Positions 1-8,179 of a stretch of DNA of 25,336 nt are shown here, in pieces. The translations under genes were made by a program, and so were the position numbers. The notes below the pieces were generated by a model, which had not been told where the DNA came from, did not search any database, and saw nothing but the letters and a program-made list of their open reading frames with translations. The DNA lies in the NCBI GenBank assembly GCA_002391465.1, contig DGFC01000134.1, forward strand, positions 7,305-32,640, in the 5' to 3' direction. Each line of letters begins with the position of its first letter. Positions within the stretch are counted from its first letter, which is position 1. The DNA comes from Firmicutes bacterium UBA3910. Its GTDB lineage: Bacteria; Bacillota; Limnochordia; Darwinibacteriales; Darwinibacteriaceae.

Positions 1-1
1 G

Positions 2-1378
2 GGCAGGCTCAATGCGCGCTATACTGGGGAAACTGTAGGCGTTTTCGGCAGCTATGAAAAGAACTCCCCTGACTTTATGCGTTTGGGCCGGGCTGAAAGA
101 CGGGAAGGGGAACTTTGGCGCCTGGGCACCCAGTGGACGCCCAGTTCCAAGCTGACTGTAACCGCCGAACATTCCCGTACTGCCAGCAGACCTATTTCTT
201 CAGAGGATGAAACGGTAACCATCACCAACCGGTTGGGAAGCACCGTAATAATCGGTCCCCAAGTTGATGTTACCCTTGTCCAGACCCTGACGAAAAATGC
301 ACACGATGTGAGAAGGGGCAGGACCTTTTCCCTTGTGGGAAGCCAGCGCCTCTTAGACGGTCGTTTAGATGTGAGCGCTGGTCTGGAGAGAAGCGAAGAA
401 GCGAGCACAAATAGCCCACTTAATTCCTTCGTTCAAACCAGCCTGCGAGGCGATGCCAAGCTCACACTTGACGCCCTGTCCCTCACAGGCAGCTACCGGA
501 AGCCGGTCAAGCTGGTTAACGAACGGCGTTCCGGTATTTCAGACACCCGCTTCACTGCCCAGTGGGCGAAACAGCTGGCTGGGCTCGATCTCCGGGCTTT
601 ATACAACAACATCTATCGCCACAACCTGGCGACTGACAAGACATCATCCAATCAAAAGGCTGAACTGAAGGCCGTCCTGCCCGCCATTAACGAGAATCGC
701 CTTATACCCAACGCAGTGTTTGTCTGGGAACAGACGGTTCCCTTTACGGGCCAGGCAAAGACAACAGTGAGTGCCCAGGCCAACATCACCGGCAGTCTAG
801 AACGGTTTCGCCTGAGCAGTGGCTTACTTGTGAAGCGCACAGTGTATCCCGAACTAAAGAAGGAGGTAACACAAACCGAGCTTCACACAAGCGTTAACCC
901 GATAACAGCCAGCAAGCTGCAGCCCCAGTTTGACTTACGCTGGAAACGATCAGTATCAGAACGGCCCGATTTAGGCTCTGTAAACACCCACTCTTTGACT
1001 AGCTCCATTCGACTGAGTTGGAATCCGTCTGAAAAACTGCGCGGCACCGCTTCAGCGGCCTATGCTTTGAACCTCACTTCAGCGGCAAAGGAAGTGAAAA
1101 AGCACACGGTGACGCTGCAGAACAGTCTGTTCTACAGATTAAGCGAGAAGAGCAGCGTTACAGGCACCGCATTGACCAGGCTGAACACAGAAACGGGGCG
1201 TTCAATCGCCCCGGAACACTCCCTAAAACTCCAACTCACAGCGGATTTCAGTTATCGTTTCAGTGAAACATGGTCCCTAACCACTTCCCTAGGTTGGCAC
1301 AGGCAGGCTGCACTGAGCACACTGGAAAAGCCTGCCAGGGCCTTTACAATCAACGCCGCTTTGAAAGCTAGCTTCTGA
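2..1378 (+). CDS. Outer-membrane beta-barrel protein, C-terminal part (5' end outside window)
   Basis: The frame is open from the first bases of the window, so the start lies upstream; 458 residues are visible. They are almost all amphipathic beta-strand: alternating polar and hydrophobic residues, many Thr/Ser/Arg turns, and repeated short strands with aromatic ends. The chain finishes in Phe, with hydrophobic residues at every second position before it (F, A, L, A, I, F counting back from the end). That is the C-terminal signal recognised by the BAM machinery in known outer-membrane proteins. No signal peptide or N-terminal domain can be seen because of the truncation. I infer a large barrel in the outer membrane of a diderm; cargo or role is unknown. 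It is convergent with the ABC exporter operon. A secreted beta-rich surface protein is the alternative. Confidence 0.6.
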   Translation, partial: GRLNARYTGETVGVFGSYEKNSPDFMRLGRAERREGELWRLGTQWTPSSKLTVTAEHSRTASRPISSEDETVTITNRLGSTVIIGPQVDVTLVQTLTKNAHDVRRGRTFSLVGSQRLLDGRLDVSAGLERSEEASTNSPLNSFVQTSLRGDAKLTLDALSLTGSYRKPVKLVNERRSGISDTRFTAQWAKQLAGLDLRALYNNIYRHNLATDKTSSNQKAELKAVLPAINENRLIPNAVFVWEQTVPFTGQAKTTVSAQANITGSLERFRLSSGLLVKRTVYPELKKEVTQTELHTSVNPITASKLQPQFDLRWKRSVSERPDLGSVNTHSLTSSIRLSWNPSEKLRGTASAAYALNLTSAAKEVKKHTVTLQNSLFYRLSEKSSVTGTALTRLNTETGRSIAPEHSLKLQLTADFSYRFSETWSLTTSLGWHRQAALSTLEKPARAFTINAALKASF

Positions 1379-1395
1379 CAGTGGTTGCAGTACAC

Positions 1396-1424
1396 AAAAA
1401 AACGGGTCGTTTGACCCGTTTTTT
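1396..1424. terminator. Two-way intrinsic terminator between convergent genes
   Basis: The 8-bp arms AACGGGTC (1401-1408) and GACCCGTT (1413-1420) enclose a GTTT loop. They are flanked by an A-run on the left and a T-run on the right, so the element can stop the barrel gene (+) and the ABC operon (-). Confidence 0.85.
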
Positions 1425-1431
1425 AGTTAAG

Positions 1432-3570
1432 TTATACAGCAAAATCCATCTCATCAATGGCCCGCTGTGCCTCTACCAGACGGTAATAATAGCCTTTCAG
1501 GGCCATGAGCTCGTCATGGGTACCCACCTCCACCAGCTCCCCTTCGGATAGGACCGCTAAACGGTCTGCGTTCCGCAGGGTAGAGAGACGGTGGGCGATG
1601 ATGATCATGGTCCTGTTCTCCGCCAGGCGGTAAATGGCCTGGTGAATCTGCTCTTCCGTCTCACTGTCCACAGACGAGGTGGCCTCGTCCAGGATCAGGA
1701 TACGGGGATTGTGGAGGATGGAACGGGCGATAGCGATCCGCTGCCTCTCCCCACCCGACAAGCGCTGGCCTCGCTCCCCTACCCTCGTATCGTAGCCGTC
1801 GGGGAATTTGACTATGAAATCGTGGGCGTTGGCAATCTTGGCAGCGGCAATCACATCCTCCGCCGTAGCATCGGCATTTGCGTAGGCGATGTTTTCCCAG
1901 ATTGTACCGGCAAAGAGGAAAGACTCCTGCAGAACCACACCCACTTGACGGCGGAAGTCGCCTAAGGCCAGATCCCTAACGTTGATGCCGTCGATGTAAA
2001 TATTGCCTTCATCCACATCGTAAAAGCGGTTGATCAAGTTGATCAAGGTCGATTTTCCTGCCCCCGAGTGGCCAACGATACCCAGTGTTTCCCCGGGTTT
2101 TATGTGCAGATTAACGTTTTTCAGGACCGGCTCATAGGGACGGTAGCCAAAGGTTACGTTTTCTAGGCGGATTTCTCCCTTAAGCTCGGGGATGGGAACC
2201 GCCTCCGGTTTGTCTTGAATGGCCGGAACTGTGTCCACAATTTCAAACAGCCGCTCCGCTGACGTCATGGCCTGGTGAAACCAGCGAGGAATGAAGGACA
2301 TGAACTGGAGGGGGCCGTAAATCAGTCCGGCGTAGGCCGAAAACTGAATGAGTTCTCCAATCTGGAACGTCTCGTTCAAAACCAAGGAGCCGCCGTAATA
2401 CAGGATGAAGAAGTTGCCCAGACCCATAATGAAGCTGAGGGTCGGGTACAGGGTATTCCATGTTTTTTCGTTCCGAGCAGTAATATCCCTGTAATTACGG
2501 CTTTTCTCTGCAAAGCGGGCCGCTTCCCGTTTCTCGTTACCAAAGGCCTTCACTACCCGGATTCCGGTCAAAATGTCCTGCAGTGAAGAGTTAGCCTCAT
2601 CCCACCAGCGCCACTGCTGGTGGTACATACGCCTAATCCTCCGCCTGGTTGCACTGGACATCCAGACAATAAAGGGAGCTGGAACGAGAATTAGTAGGGC
2701 AAGCTGCCAGCTCTGCCAGAACAAAATGGTCGTGATTGCTACTAACAGCAGCGTTTGACTAACCAAGTCGGGCATATGGTGCTGGAGAAAACCCTGTACA
2801 TGCCCTGTGTCATGGTTGATCCTGTTCATCAAGTCGCCCACGCGGTGTTTGTCAATAAAACTCAGGGATAGGGCCTGGAGGCGGCTAAACACCATGGAGC
2901 GTAGATCCTGGCCCAGACGGGCACCGACGGTAGTCATCATGCGTCCCCTTAAGATGGTCAACAGCGTTGACAACAACCTGGAAAGGGCAAAGCCGCCGAT
3001 GAGGATAAAGAGCAGTTTCACACTGGGCTCTTCCACCTGCAGCACATCGTCCACCAGCATCCGCTGCAGTTGGGGCGGCACCAAGTTGATGGCTGTTAAC
3101 GCGAAAAAGACGAGCATACTTATGGCAATCAAGCCCCCGTAGGGCTTGGCAACTTGAGCCAGACGTTTTAAGACTGCCATGGAATTAATGCAGTAGGGGC
3201 ACACCCGGCTTCCCCGTACCAGGGGGCGACTGCAGGTGGGGCAGAAATCCTTTTCCAAAGGCTTAAACTCAAGCTTTTCCCCATCCTCCAGGTACTCGCT
3301 CAAGGCACTGGCCACCGTGCTGTACTCTGGCACATACTCCAAAGGATAGAAAACTACGGTGCGGGGCTTTTCTCCATACCACACAACCAGGCGCCCCACG
3401 CCCACCAGCGTCTCGCTCTCCACCTTGGTGGCGCCCTCGAGCGAGATTTCTTCAACTTCAACGCCGTTTCGTTCCTGGATGACCAGCTTTTCCTTGGTCA
3501 CCACCAGTTCCCAATCCGCCTCGTTCAAATCAAAGTCAAGCGGGGCGGGTATTTTGTACTCGATTATCAT
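1432..3570 (-). CDS. ABC exporter with N-terminal beta domain and zinc ribbon (third gene of the DUF1854 operon)
   Basis: A 712-aa fused permease-ATPase of the type IV exporter (MsbA/LmrA-like) fold. Residues 1-100 are a beta-rich domain of unknown role. Residues 110-127 form a CPTC...CPYC zinc ribbon. About 140-430 is a six-helix membrane domain. The ATPase shows Walker A GHSGAGKST (500-508), Q-loop Q548, signature LSGGERQ (604-610), Walker B with catalytic Glu629 and H-loop His660, so it should hydrolyse ATP. The usual exporter subunit is about 580 aa; the extra 130 residues are the N-terminal module. ATG start, with AGGAGAG overlapping the stop of the DUF1854 gene 12 bases upstream, so translation is probably coupled. 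It probably forms a heterodimer with the product of 4072-6228. Substrate is unknown; export of a peptide, lipid or polymer is inference. Confidence 0.9.
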   Translation of the reverse strand: MIIEYKIPAPLDFDLNEADWELVVTKEKLVIQERNGVEVEEISLEGATKVESETLVGVGRLVVWYGEKPRTVVFYPLEYVPEYSTVASALSEYLEDGEKLEFKPLEKDFCPTCSRPLVRGSRVCPYCINSMAVLKRLAQVAKPYGGLIAISMLVFFALTAINLVPPQLQRMLVDDVLQVEEPSVKLLFILIGGFALSRLLSTLLTILRGRMMTTVGARLGQDLRSMVFSRLQALSLSFIDKHRVGDLMNRINHDTGHVQGFLQHHMPDLVSQTLLLVAITTILFWQSWQLALLILVPAPFIVWMSSATRRRIRRMYHQQWRWWDEANSSLQDILTGIRVVKAFGNEKREAARFAEKSRNYRDITARNEKTWNTLYPTLSFIMGLGNFFILYYGGSLVLNETFQIGELIQFSAYAGLIYGPLQFMSFIPRWFHQAMTSAERLFEIVDTVPAIQDKPEAVPIPELKGEIRLENVTFGYRPYEPVLKNVNLHIKPGETLGIVGHSGAGKSTLINLINRFYDVDEGNIYIDGINVRDLALGDFRRQVGVVLQESFLFAGTIWENIAYANADATAEDVIAAAKIANAHDFIVKFPDGYDTRVGERGQRLSGGERQRIAIARSILHNPRILILDEATSSVDSETEEQIHQAIYRLAENRTMIIIAHRLSTLRNADRLAVLSEGELVEVGTHDELMALKGYYYRLVEAQRAIDEMDFAV

Positions 3571-3582
3571 TCGGTCTCTCTC

Positions 3583-4071
3583 CTAGAGTAATGTTTCTAG
3601 ATAGTAACGACTGCGTCCATCCAGTTCTCGCACATCGGGAATTTCAAAGCGGTTGCCCGAAACATCCACAAGTAAAACCCTTGTGGGGCTGATACTGCGG
3701 ACACTCTGATCCCGCCGGCCAGTGACGAAATTTTGGGGCCCCCGATCCGTCTCAACGGACCAGTAGGAATGGCCGAACTCCTCTTTGTAGCTCTTGATCC
3801 TGGTAATTTTCGGAGCGTAATAGCGCCACTGCAGTTCCTGTCGAACTGCCTCCTGGGAGTTTTTGTCAAGGTCGCTAATCTCTCTTACCATGCCAATTTC
3901 ATCGCCCTCCGGTTCACGCACCGAGATGTAGCGATCTGGCCAGGTGAAAGGAAAGGCTAGGAACAAATCAACCTTTGGATACAATTTGTCCTCTATTTCA
4001 AGGGTGAGAATGCCACCGGCTGTTAAGCGAAAACGAAGTTTACTGGCATCTAGATAGTTTACTTCGGCCAT
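3583..4071 (-). CDS. DUF1854 family protein (second gene of the ABC operon)
   Basis: A 162-aa soluble protein recognised as DUF1854 from its overall sequence: an LxFPFTWPDRYISV-like stretch near residue 40, then GxEIGMVREISDLD, and a C-terminal DVxGNRFEI/RSRYYLETLL end. There is no signal peptide or membrane segment, so it is probably cytoplasmic. The start codon begins on the base after the upstream exporter's stop (4072), and the next gene's SD overlaps its own stop, so the three products are probably made together. From memory of the family, DUF1854 genes commonly sit next to ABC exporters, and in some proteobacteria beside cyanophycin genes; none of those are seen here. Role unknown; an accessory or regulatory subunit of the transporter is the simplest inference. 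Confidence 0.8.
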   Translation of the reverse strand: MAEVNYLDASKLRFRLTAGGILTLEIEDKLYPKVDLFLAFPFTWPDRYISVREPEGDEIGMVREISDLDKNSQEAVRQELQWRYYAPKITRIKSYKEEFGHSYWSVETDRGPQNFVTGRRDQSVRSISPTRVLLVDVSGNRFEIPDVRELDGRSRYYLETLL

Positions 4072-6228
4072 TTACACCACCTCTTCCAAATCAGTGATAT
4101 CTATACCCAAATGGGCTAGGCCCTTTCTCTGGGTTGTGAGCAGCTTGTGATAAATACCTTTCTGCTGCAGCAGTTCGCTGTGATGACCCTCTTCCACCAA
4201 CCGTCCCTTGTCTAAGACAAGGAGGCGGTTAGCCTTGCGCAGGGTGGAAAGCCTGTGGGCGATGGCAAAGGTTGTCCGTCCTTCCACCAGGCGCTCCAGT
4301 GCTTCCTGCACCAAGCGTTCCGTTTCAATATCAATGGAAGCGGTCGCCTCATCCAAGATAAGGATCTGCGGATCATGGAGAACAGCCCGGGCAATAGCTA
4401 TCCGCTGCCGCTCCCCACCGGACAGGTTCACATCCCGTACGCCAAGTACCGTCTCGTAACCGTCGGGAAGTTGGATGATAAAATCGTGGGCGTTGGCAAC
4501 CTTGGCCGCGGCCATCACTTCCTCCGGCGTAGCATCGGGTTTAGCGTAAGCTATGTTTTCAAAAATGGTCCCCCTAAAGAGGAAGGTATCCTGCAGAACC
4601 ATACCCACCTGTTTGCGCAGATCTGCCTGGGAAACATAACGCAGATCCACCCCATCGATGAGCATCTGGCCCTGGTCCGGATCGTAAAGGCGGGCAATCA
4701 GGTTGATCAAGGTGGATTTACCCGCACCGGAGCGGCCCACAATACCGATCATCTCGCCCGGTTCAACCTTGAATGAGATGTTTTCAAGGATGGGTTTGCC
4801 CTCTTCGTAGCTAAAGGAAACATCCCGGGCCTCCACAGCACCCTTCAGTTCGGGCATCTGAACAAGCTCGTCACCCTCGGGCGTCCAGAGCACTTGGGTA
4901 GAATCGATAATCTCAAAGATCCTCTGGGCCGAGTTCATGCTCGACGACCACCACTCCACCACCCTGGTCATAAAGTCCAGGGGACCGTAGAGCATGCCCA
5001 AGTAACCGGTAAAGGTCATGAGTGTTCCCAGCGTCAAATCGCCGCGGACAACCCGCCAACCGCCAAAGCCCCAGATCACTAAAGCACCGATACCCATTAG
5101 GTAGGAAAGGAGGGGAAAGACGGTGGAAGTGGTGTTGCCCACTTCACGAAACACTTCGTAGACGCGCCGATTACGGCGGCCGAAGCGTTCGATTTCAGCG
5201 TCCTCCCGGCCGAAGGCTTTGATAACACGCATCCCGCTCAGCGAGTCATTCACAACCGCATTCAAACGGGAGCTGGCGCGCCAGCGTTTGGTGTACATAC
5301 GCCAGAGCATGGGTCTCACCTTGACCGTAATAAACACTATTAAGGGGACCGGAATAAGTACGGGCAGGGCGAGCTGCCAGTCTAAAGCAAGAAGAATGAT
5401 AATAACACCAATCAAACGCAGTGCGTTAACAATAAAAAAGGGCAGTCCATCGTGGAAAAAATACTGGAGATGTTCTGCATCGTTATTCACCCTGGTCATG
5501 AGGGAACCGGTCTGCTGCTGGTTATAGAAGCGCAGCGACAGGTTCTGCATGGCATTGAAAACGCCCGTTTTTAGGTCATAGCCAATCTGGGCAGCCACTT
5601 TCGCTCCCACCCTCCCCTGGAAGATGTTGATTACCAGGGTGAGCAGCTGAATAGCAAACATGGCCAAAACCACATAACCCAACTTACCAGCGTATTTACC
5701 ACCGGACTTTAACGTTTCATCGAAAAAGACCCTTCCGCCCACGTAGGGAGATAATAGACCCACAGCGGAAGAGGCCAGCATCAAAACAACCATTAAGGCG
5801 ACCCATTTTGCATAGGGTGGAGTTAAACCCAACACCCTTTTGAACAAAGAACGCTTATCCAAGCATTTGGGACAGATGGGCCGTACCGGATCGGGATAGA
5901 GACGATTGCACTTGGGGCAGCGATCCTGCCTGTGCTCCCTCAGTTCAGCCTCCGTGCCCTTAATCTGGGCATTTACTGTCTGGGCAAAATCCTGATAGAA
6001 GGAACGGTTGCCCAAACTGCCCCTAAGCAGAATCAGTTCGGTATCATCCACAAAAACTGCACTCAGGGCAACCGTCCCCACGTAGTGGCGTACCTCAAGT
6101 TCCTTCACTTCTGTCAGGGGCCAATTCTTGACGTTTTCCCCATCGTCCCAGCGGAGCACATTATCTCGAATGCTCAGCGTCTGTTCACTACCGTCCAGAT
6201 CACCGCGGACAAGCGGTATTTCTGCCAA
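4072..6228 (-). CDS. ABC exporter with N-terminal beta domain and zinc ribbon (first gene of the DUF1854 operon)
   Basis: A 718-aa permease-ATPase with the same plan as 1432-3570. An N-terminal beta-rich domain (1-90) is followed by a zinc ribbon CPKC...CPKC (Cys104, 107, 119, 122), a six-helix exporter domain (about 140-430) and an ATPase. The ATPase has Walker A GRSGAGKST (498-506), Q-loop Gln546, signature LSGGERQ (602-608), catalytic Glu627 and His658. Both ATPases of the pair look intact, unlike many heterodimeric exporters in which one site is degenerate. The start is TTG at 6228, with GGTGAT four bases upstream; no ATG or GTG in frame fits better. The N-terminal domains of the two exporters share a layout but little obvious identity. 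A sigma-A-like promoter lies about 65 bases upstream. Export substrate is not evident. Confidence 0.9.
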   Translation of the reverse strand: MAEIPLVRGDLDGSEQTLSIRDNVLRWDDGENVKNWPLTEVKELEVRHYVGTVALSAVFVDDTELILLRGSLGNRSFYQDFAQTVNAQIKGTEAELREHRQDRCPKCNRLYPDPVRPICPKCLDKRSLFKRVLGLTPPYAKWVALMVVLMLASSAVGLLSPYVGGRVFFDETLKSGGKYAGKLGYVVLAMFAIQLLTLVINIFQGRVGAKVAAQIGYDLKTGVFNAMQNLSLRFYNQQQTGSLMTRVNNDAEHLQYFFHDGLPFFIVNALRLIGVIIILLALDWQLALPVLIPVPLIVFITVKVRPMLWRMYTKRWRASSRLNAVVNDSLSGMRVIKAFGREDAEIERFGRRNRRVYEVFREVGNTTSTVFPLLSYLMGIGALVIWGFGGWRVVRGDLTLGTLMTFTGYLGMLYGPLDFMTRVVEWWSSSMNSAQRIFEIIDSTQVLWTPEGDELVQMPELKGAVEARDVSFSYEEGKPILENISFKVEPGEMIGIVGRSGAGKSTLINLIARLYDPDQGQMLIDGVDLRYVSQADLRKQVGMVLQDTFLFRGTIFENIAYAKPDATPEEVMAAAKVANAHDFIIQLPDGYETVLGVRDVNLSGGERQRIAIARAVLHDPQILILDEATASIDIETERLVQEALERLVEGRTTFAIAHRLSTLRKANRLLVLDKGRLVEEGHHSELLQQKGIYHKLLTTQRKGLAHLGIDITDLEEVV

Positions 6229-6290
6229 TCACATCACCACATCTCTGTTACTTTGTCTCTTTTAGTATTGGTACTGTCTTCCTGTCTTGT

Positions 6291-6319
6291 ATTCTAAACT
6301 TATTGGTACAAATAGTAAA
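6291..6319 (-). promoter_or_regulatory. Sigma-A-type promoter of the ABC/DUF1854 operon
   Basis: Reading leftward: -35 TTTACT (6314-6319), 17-base spacer, -10 TAGAAT (6291-6296). It sits between the end of the UPF0173 gene and the TTG start of the first exporter. Confidence 0.6.
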
Positions 6320-6337
6320 GCGTCTACCTGCTCTTTT

Positions 6338-7051
6338 TCACGATTTTTCGGCGAAAAGGCTCTCTCCCGGTTGCAGTACTTCAACCCTTACTCCCGGCGC
6401 CCACCTGTTGGCGGCGGCGATGAAATTATCCGCACTTTGCTCTAAGGCGGGAAAGGTCAGAAAATGCATGGGCACCGCTATCTTAGGCTGTAGGAGCTTC
6501 AAAGCCAAGGCGGCCTGCTCCGGATCCATCACAAAAACGCTGCCAATGGGCAGTAGTGCCACATCAATCTCGTACAACCGGCCGAACAGCTCCATGGAAG
6601 AAAAAATCCCCGTATCTCCGGCGTGGTAGATAACCGTTCCGTCCTCAAGTGTGACAATAAAACCGCAGGGTGAGCCAGCCTCCTGGGAGGAATGCACCGC
6701 CTGTGTCATGGTCACCTTGATGCCGTCAATTTCCACCGTTCCCCCAATGTTCATACCGGAGCCTCCGGTAATAATCTGCTCCTTTTCCACCCCGTCCTGC
6801 TTTGCTTTGGCCATTACCTCAGGTTGGCCCACTAGAATACCCTTACCCCCACCCAGGAGTCTGGGCAGATCGCTGCCGTAATGATCGTGGTGGTCGTGGG
6901 TGATTAGGACCAAATCTGGCCCTGCCAACTCCTCCACCTTCACCGGGCATAACGGGTTTCCCGTGATCCAAGGATCAATTAAGATCCTTTTTCCTTGGGC
7001 CGAGGTAATTTCAAAGGCAGCATGGCCAAGCCAGCGAACATGGTTGCTCAT
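6338..7051 (-). CDS. UPF0173 family metal-dependent hydrolase (metallo-beta-lactamase fold)
   Basis: A 237-aa cytoplasmic protein with the metallo-beta-lactamase fold of the UPF0173/YtkL group, at the usual length for that family. Metal ligands visible: HDHHDH (residues 52-57), His120, the HAGDTG motif (143-148, Asp146) and the late His196 in VPMHF. Family members are predicted hydrolases with no settled substrate. The start is placed at the ATG at 7051 because AGGAGGG lies five bases before it. A TTG six codons further upstream would put that SD inside the coding region. It is followed after about 20 bases by the promoter of the exporter operon. It is probably transcribed with, or separately from, the unknown gene upstream, since a terminator lies between them. 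Confidence 0.88.
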   Translation of the reverse strand: MSNHVRWLGHAAFEITSAQGKRILIDPWITGNPLCPVKVEELAGPDLVLITHDHHDHYGSDLPRLLGGGKGILVGQPEVMAKAKQDGVEKEQIITGGSGMNIGGTVEIDGIKVTMTQAVHSSQEAGSPCGFIVTLEDGTVIYHAGDTGIFSSMELFGRLYEIDVALLPIGSVFVMDPEQAALALKLLQPKIAVPMHFLTFPALEQSADNFIAAANRWAPGVRVEVLQPGESLFAEKS

Positions 7052-7119
7052 CTTAACCCTCCTATCCAATCATATGTTCCCTAAGATCATTACCCTTTCA
7101 TACTAAAATCCCTGCAGAG

Positions 7120-7141
7120 AAAAACCCTCCCTAAGGAGGGT
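7120..7141 (-). terminator. Intrinsic terminator after the 7173-7556 gene
   Basis: Arms ACCCTCC (7124-7130) and GGAGGGT (7135-7141) form a 7-bp stem with a 4-base loop, followed on the minus strand by TTTTT. Confidence 0.8.
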
Positions 7142-7172
7142 GCCCACCCACGGGATGGAGTTTTTCCGCATG

Positions 7173-7556
7173 TCAAGAACGGCGCCGCAGGCGCTGCCAT
7201 ACACTTGACCGTTTTGAGCGGCACTGATGGCACCTGTAGGAAAGGTCGTAGGCTAACTGGCAGCGCTTAGTGCGATAGCGACTGTGTATTTCCAAGGCAG
7301 CCTGGCGAGAACATTCGTTGTGGTACAGGACAAAATAATCGTGTTCACGCACATAAACAATTCTACCCCTGGGGAAATAATCATACTCCACACCGTAATT
7401 CTCGACATGACGGCGCGTCCAGACTTGCTCATGGCTCTCTGGATAAATAAGCAGGCCATCTTTGGCTTTAGCCTCAGCGAGCGAGCAGGTATGGAGGAGA
7501 ATCTCCCCATCAGCTACGAAGAAAATCCCGACTCGGTCATCAAGTGTATTAGGCAT
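7173..7556 (-). CDS. Small Cys/Arg-rich protein of unknown function
   Basis: A 127-aa soluble protein that I cannot assign. ATG at 7556 is chosen because AGAGGTGATC lies just upstream; a TTG seven codons earlier is less likely because it precedes that SD. Visible traits: an N-terminal beta-rich part (VGIFFVADGEILLHTC), a conserved-looking aromatic patch YGVEYDYFPRGRIVYV (residues 54-69), and five cysteines (24, 82, 99, 109, 112), the last two as CHQC. The tail is strongly basic and ends RLRRRS. The basic, Cys-bearing tail could bind nucleic acid or metal, but that is inference. It has its own terminator, so it is probably monocistronic. No clear promoter was found in the 96 bases between it and the next gene. 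Confidence 0.65.
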   Translation of the reverse strand: MPNTLDDRVGIFFVADGEILLHTCSLAEAKAKDGLLIYPESHEQVWTRRHVENYGVEYDYFPRGRIVYVREHDYFVLYHNECSRQAALEIHSRYRTKRCQLAYDLSYRCHQCRSKRSSVWQRLRRRS

Positions 7557-7652
7557 GCGGATCACCTCTTGTTGCACAATTCACCTAAAAGAATACATTT
7601 CCTGCAAGTATGAACTGTGAAGTTTTCTCTCGAATTGTGTCCGCGAAGCTTG

Positions 7653-8009
7653 TTATGTGAGCTTCTCCTCCCACTCCTTTTGCCTAAAACCAACCAAGGT
7701 AAAATCCTCCCCAAGCAAGAGGGGCCTTTTCACCAAGAGGCCGTCGGTAGCCAATAGTTCCAGCTGCTCTGCCTCGGACATTTCGGGCAGACGGTCTTTT
7801 AGGCCCAGTTCACGATAGAGCCTCCCACTGGTGTTGAAAAACGACTTAAGCGGACGTTCACTCATTGTAAACCACTTCTCCAGCTCTTCCCTGCTGGGGT
7901 TTTCCTCCACAATGTCCCGGGAAACGTAGTCAACACCCTGCTCGTCAAGCCAAGCGCGGGCCCGCCTGCAGGTGGAACAGCGGGAGTAACAGAGAAATAG
8001 ATACTTCAT
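7653..8009 (-). CDS. ArsC/Spx family thioredoxin-fold protein (YusI/YffB-like)
   Basis: A 118-aa protein of the arsenate reductase-like/Spx superfamily. The thioredoxin-type redox motif CSTC is at residues 11-14 (Y-S-R-C-S-T-C-R-R-A), followed by the family's D-I-x-E-x-P-S stretch (about 32-39), SxRPLKSFFNTSGxLYRELGLK-type middle and a VKRPLLL segment (about 93-99) carrying the conserved cis-Pro. Length is typical. With CxxC it may act as a thiol reductase or as a transcription-associated factor like Spx; arsenate reduction is unproven and no ars genes are nearby. The start is ATG at 8009, with AAAGGAGG five bases upstream. A longer upstream reading frame exists, but this SD settles the start. 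Divergent from the DUF4097 gene, with a palindromic operator in between. Confidence 0.85.
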   Translation of the reverse strand: MKYLFLCYSRCSTCRRARAWLDEQGVDYVSRDIVEENPSREELEKWFTMSERPLKSFFNTSGRLYRELGLKDRLPEMSEAEQLELLATDGLLVKRPLLLGEDFTLVGFRQKEWEEKLT

Positions 8010-8073
8010 GGGTTCCTCCTTTAAACACTTTTGCACCCTACATTCCCCTCTTGCCCACAAAATCCTTGTTGAA

Positions 8074-8086
8074 TTGGTCAGACCAA
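8074..8086. promoter_or_regulatory. GntR/FadR-type operator palindrome
   Basis: TTGGTCAGACCAA is a perfect 13-bp palindrome. It fits the TNGTNNNACNA pattern recognised by FadR-subfamily GntR regulators (FadR, LldR, DgoR types). It lies in the 170-base divergent region, 65-77 bases before the ArsC-like start. No GntR gene is in the window. Confidence 0.45.
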
Positions 8087-8140
8087 AGTCGGAGATAAAA
8101 TCAACTTCCGGGCCAATAGGTTTCCTCCCCTCCCCCGTTG

Positions 8141-8146
8141 TATAGT
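8141..8146 (+). promoter_or_regulatory. Possible -10 element for the DUF4097 gene
   Basis: TATAGT lies 34 bases before the chosen start and is the best -10 match in this gap. No convincing -35 stands 16-18 bases upstream, so this is tentative and may need an activator. Confidence 0.3.
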
Positions 8147-8179
8147 GGTAACAAGAGGAAAACAGGAAGGATGAGTGCA

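Noticed and set aside
7051..7069. TTG start for the UPF0173 gene at 7069
   Set aside because: The AGGAGGG ribosome-binding site would fall inside the coding region; ATG at 7051 fits.
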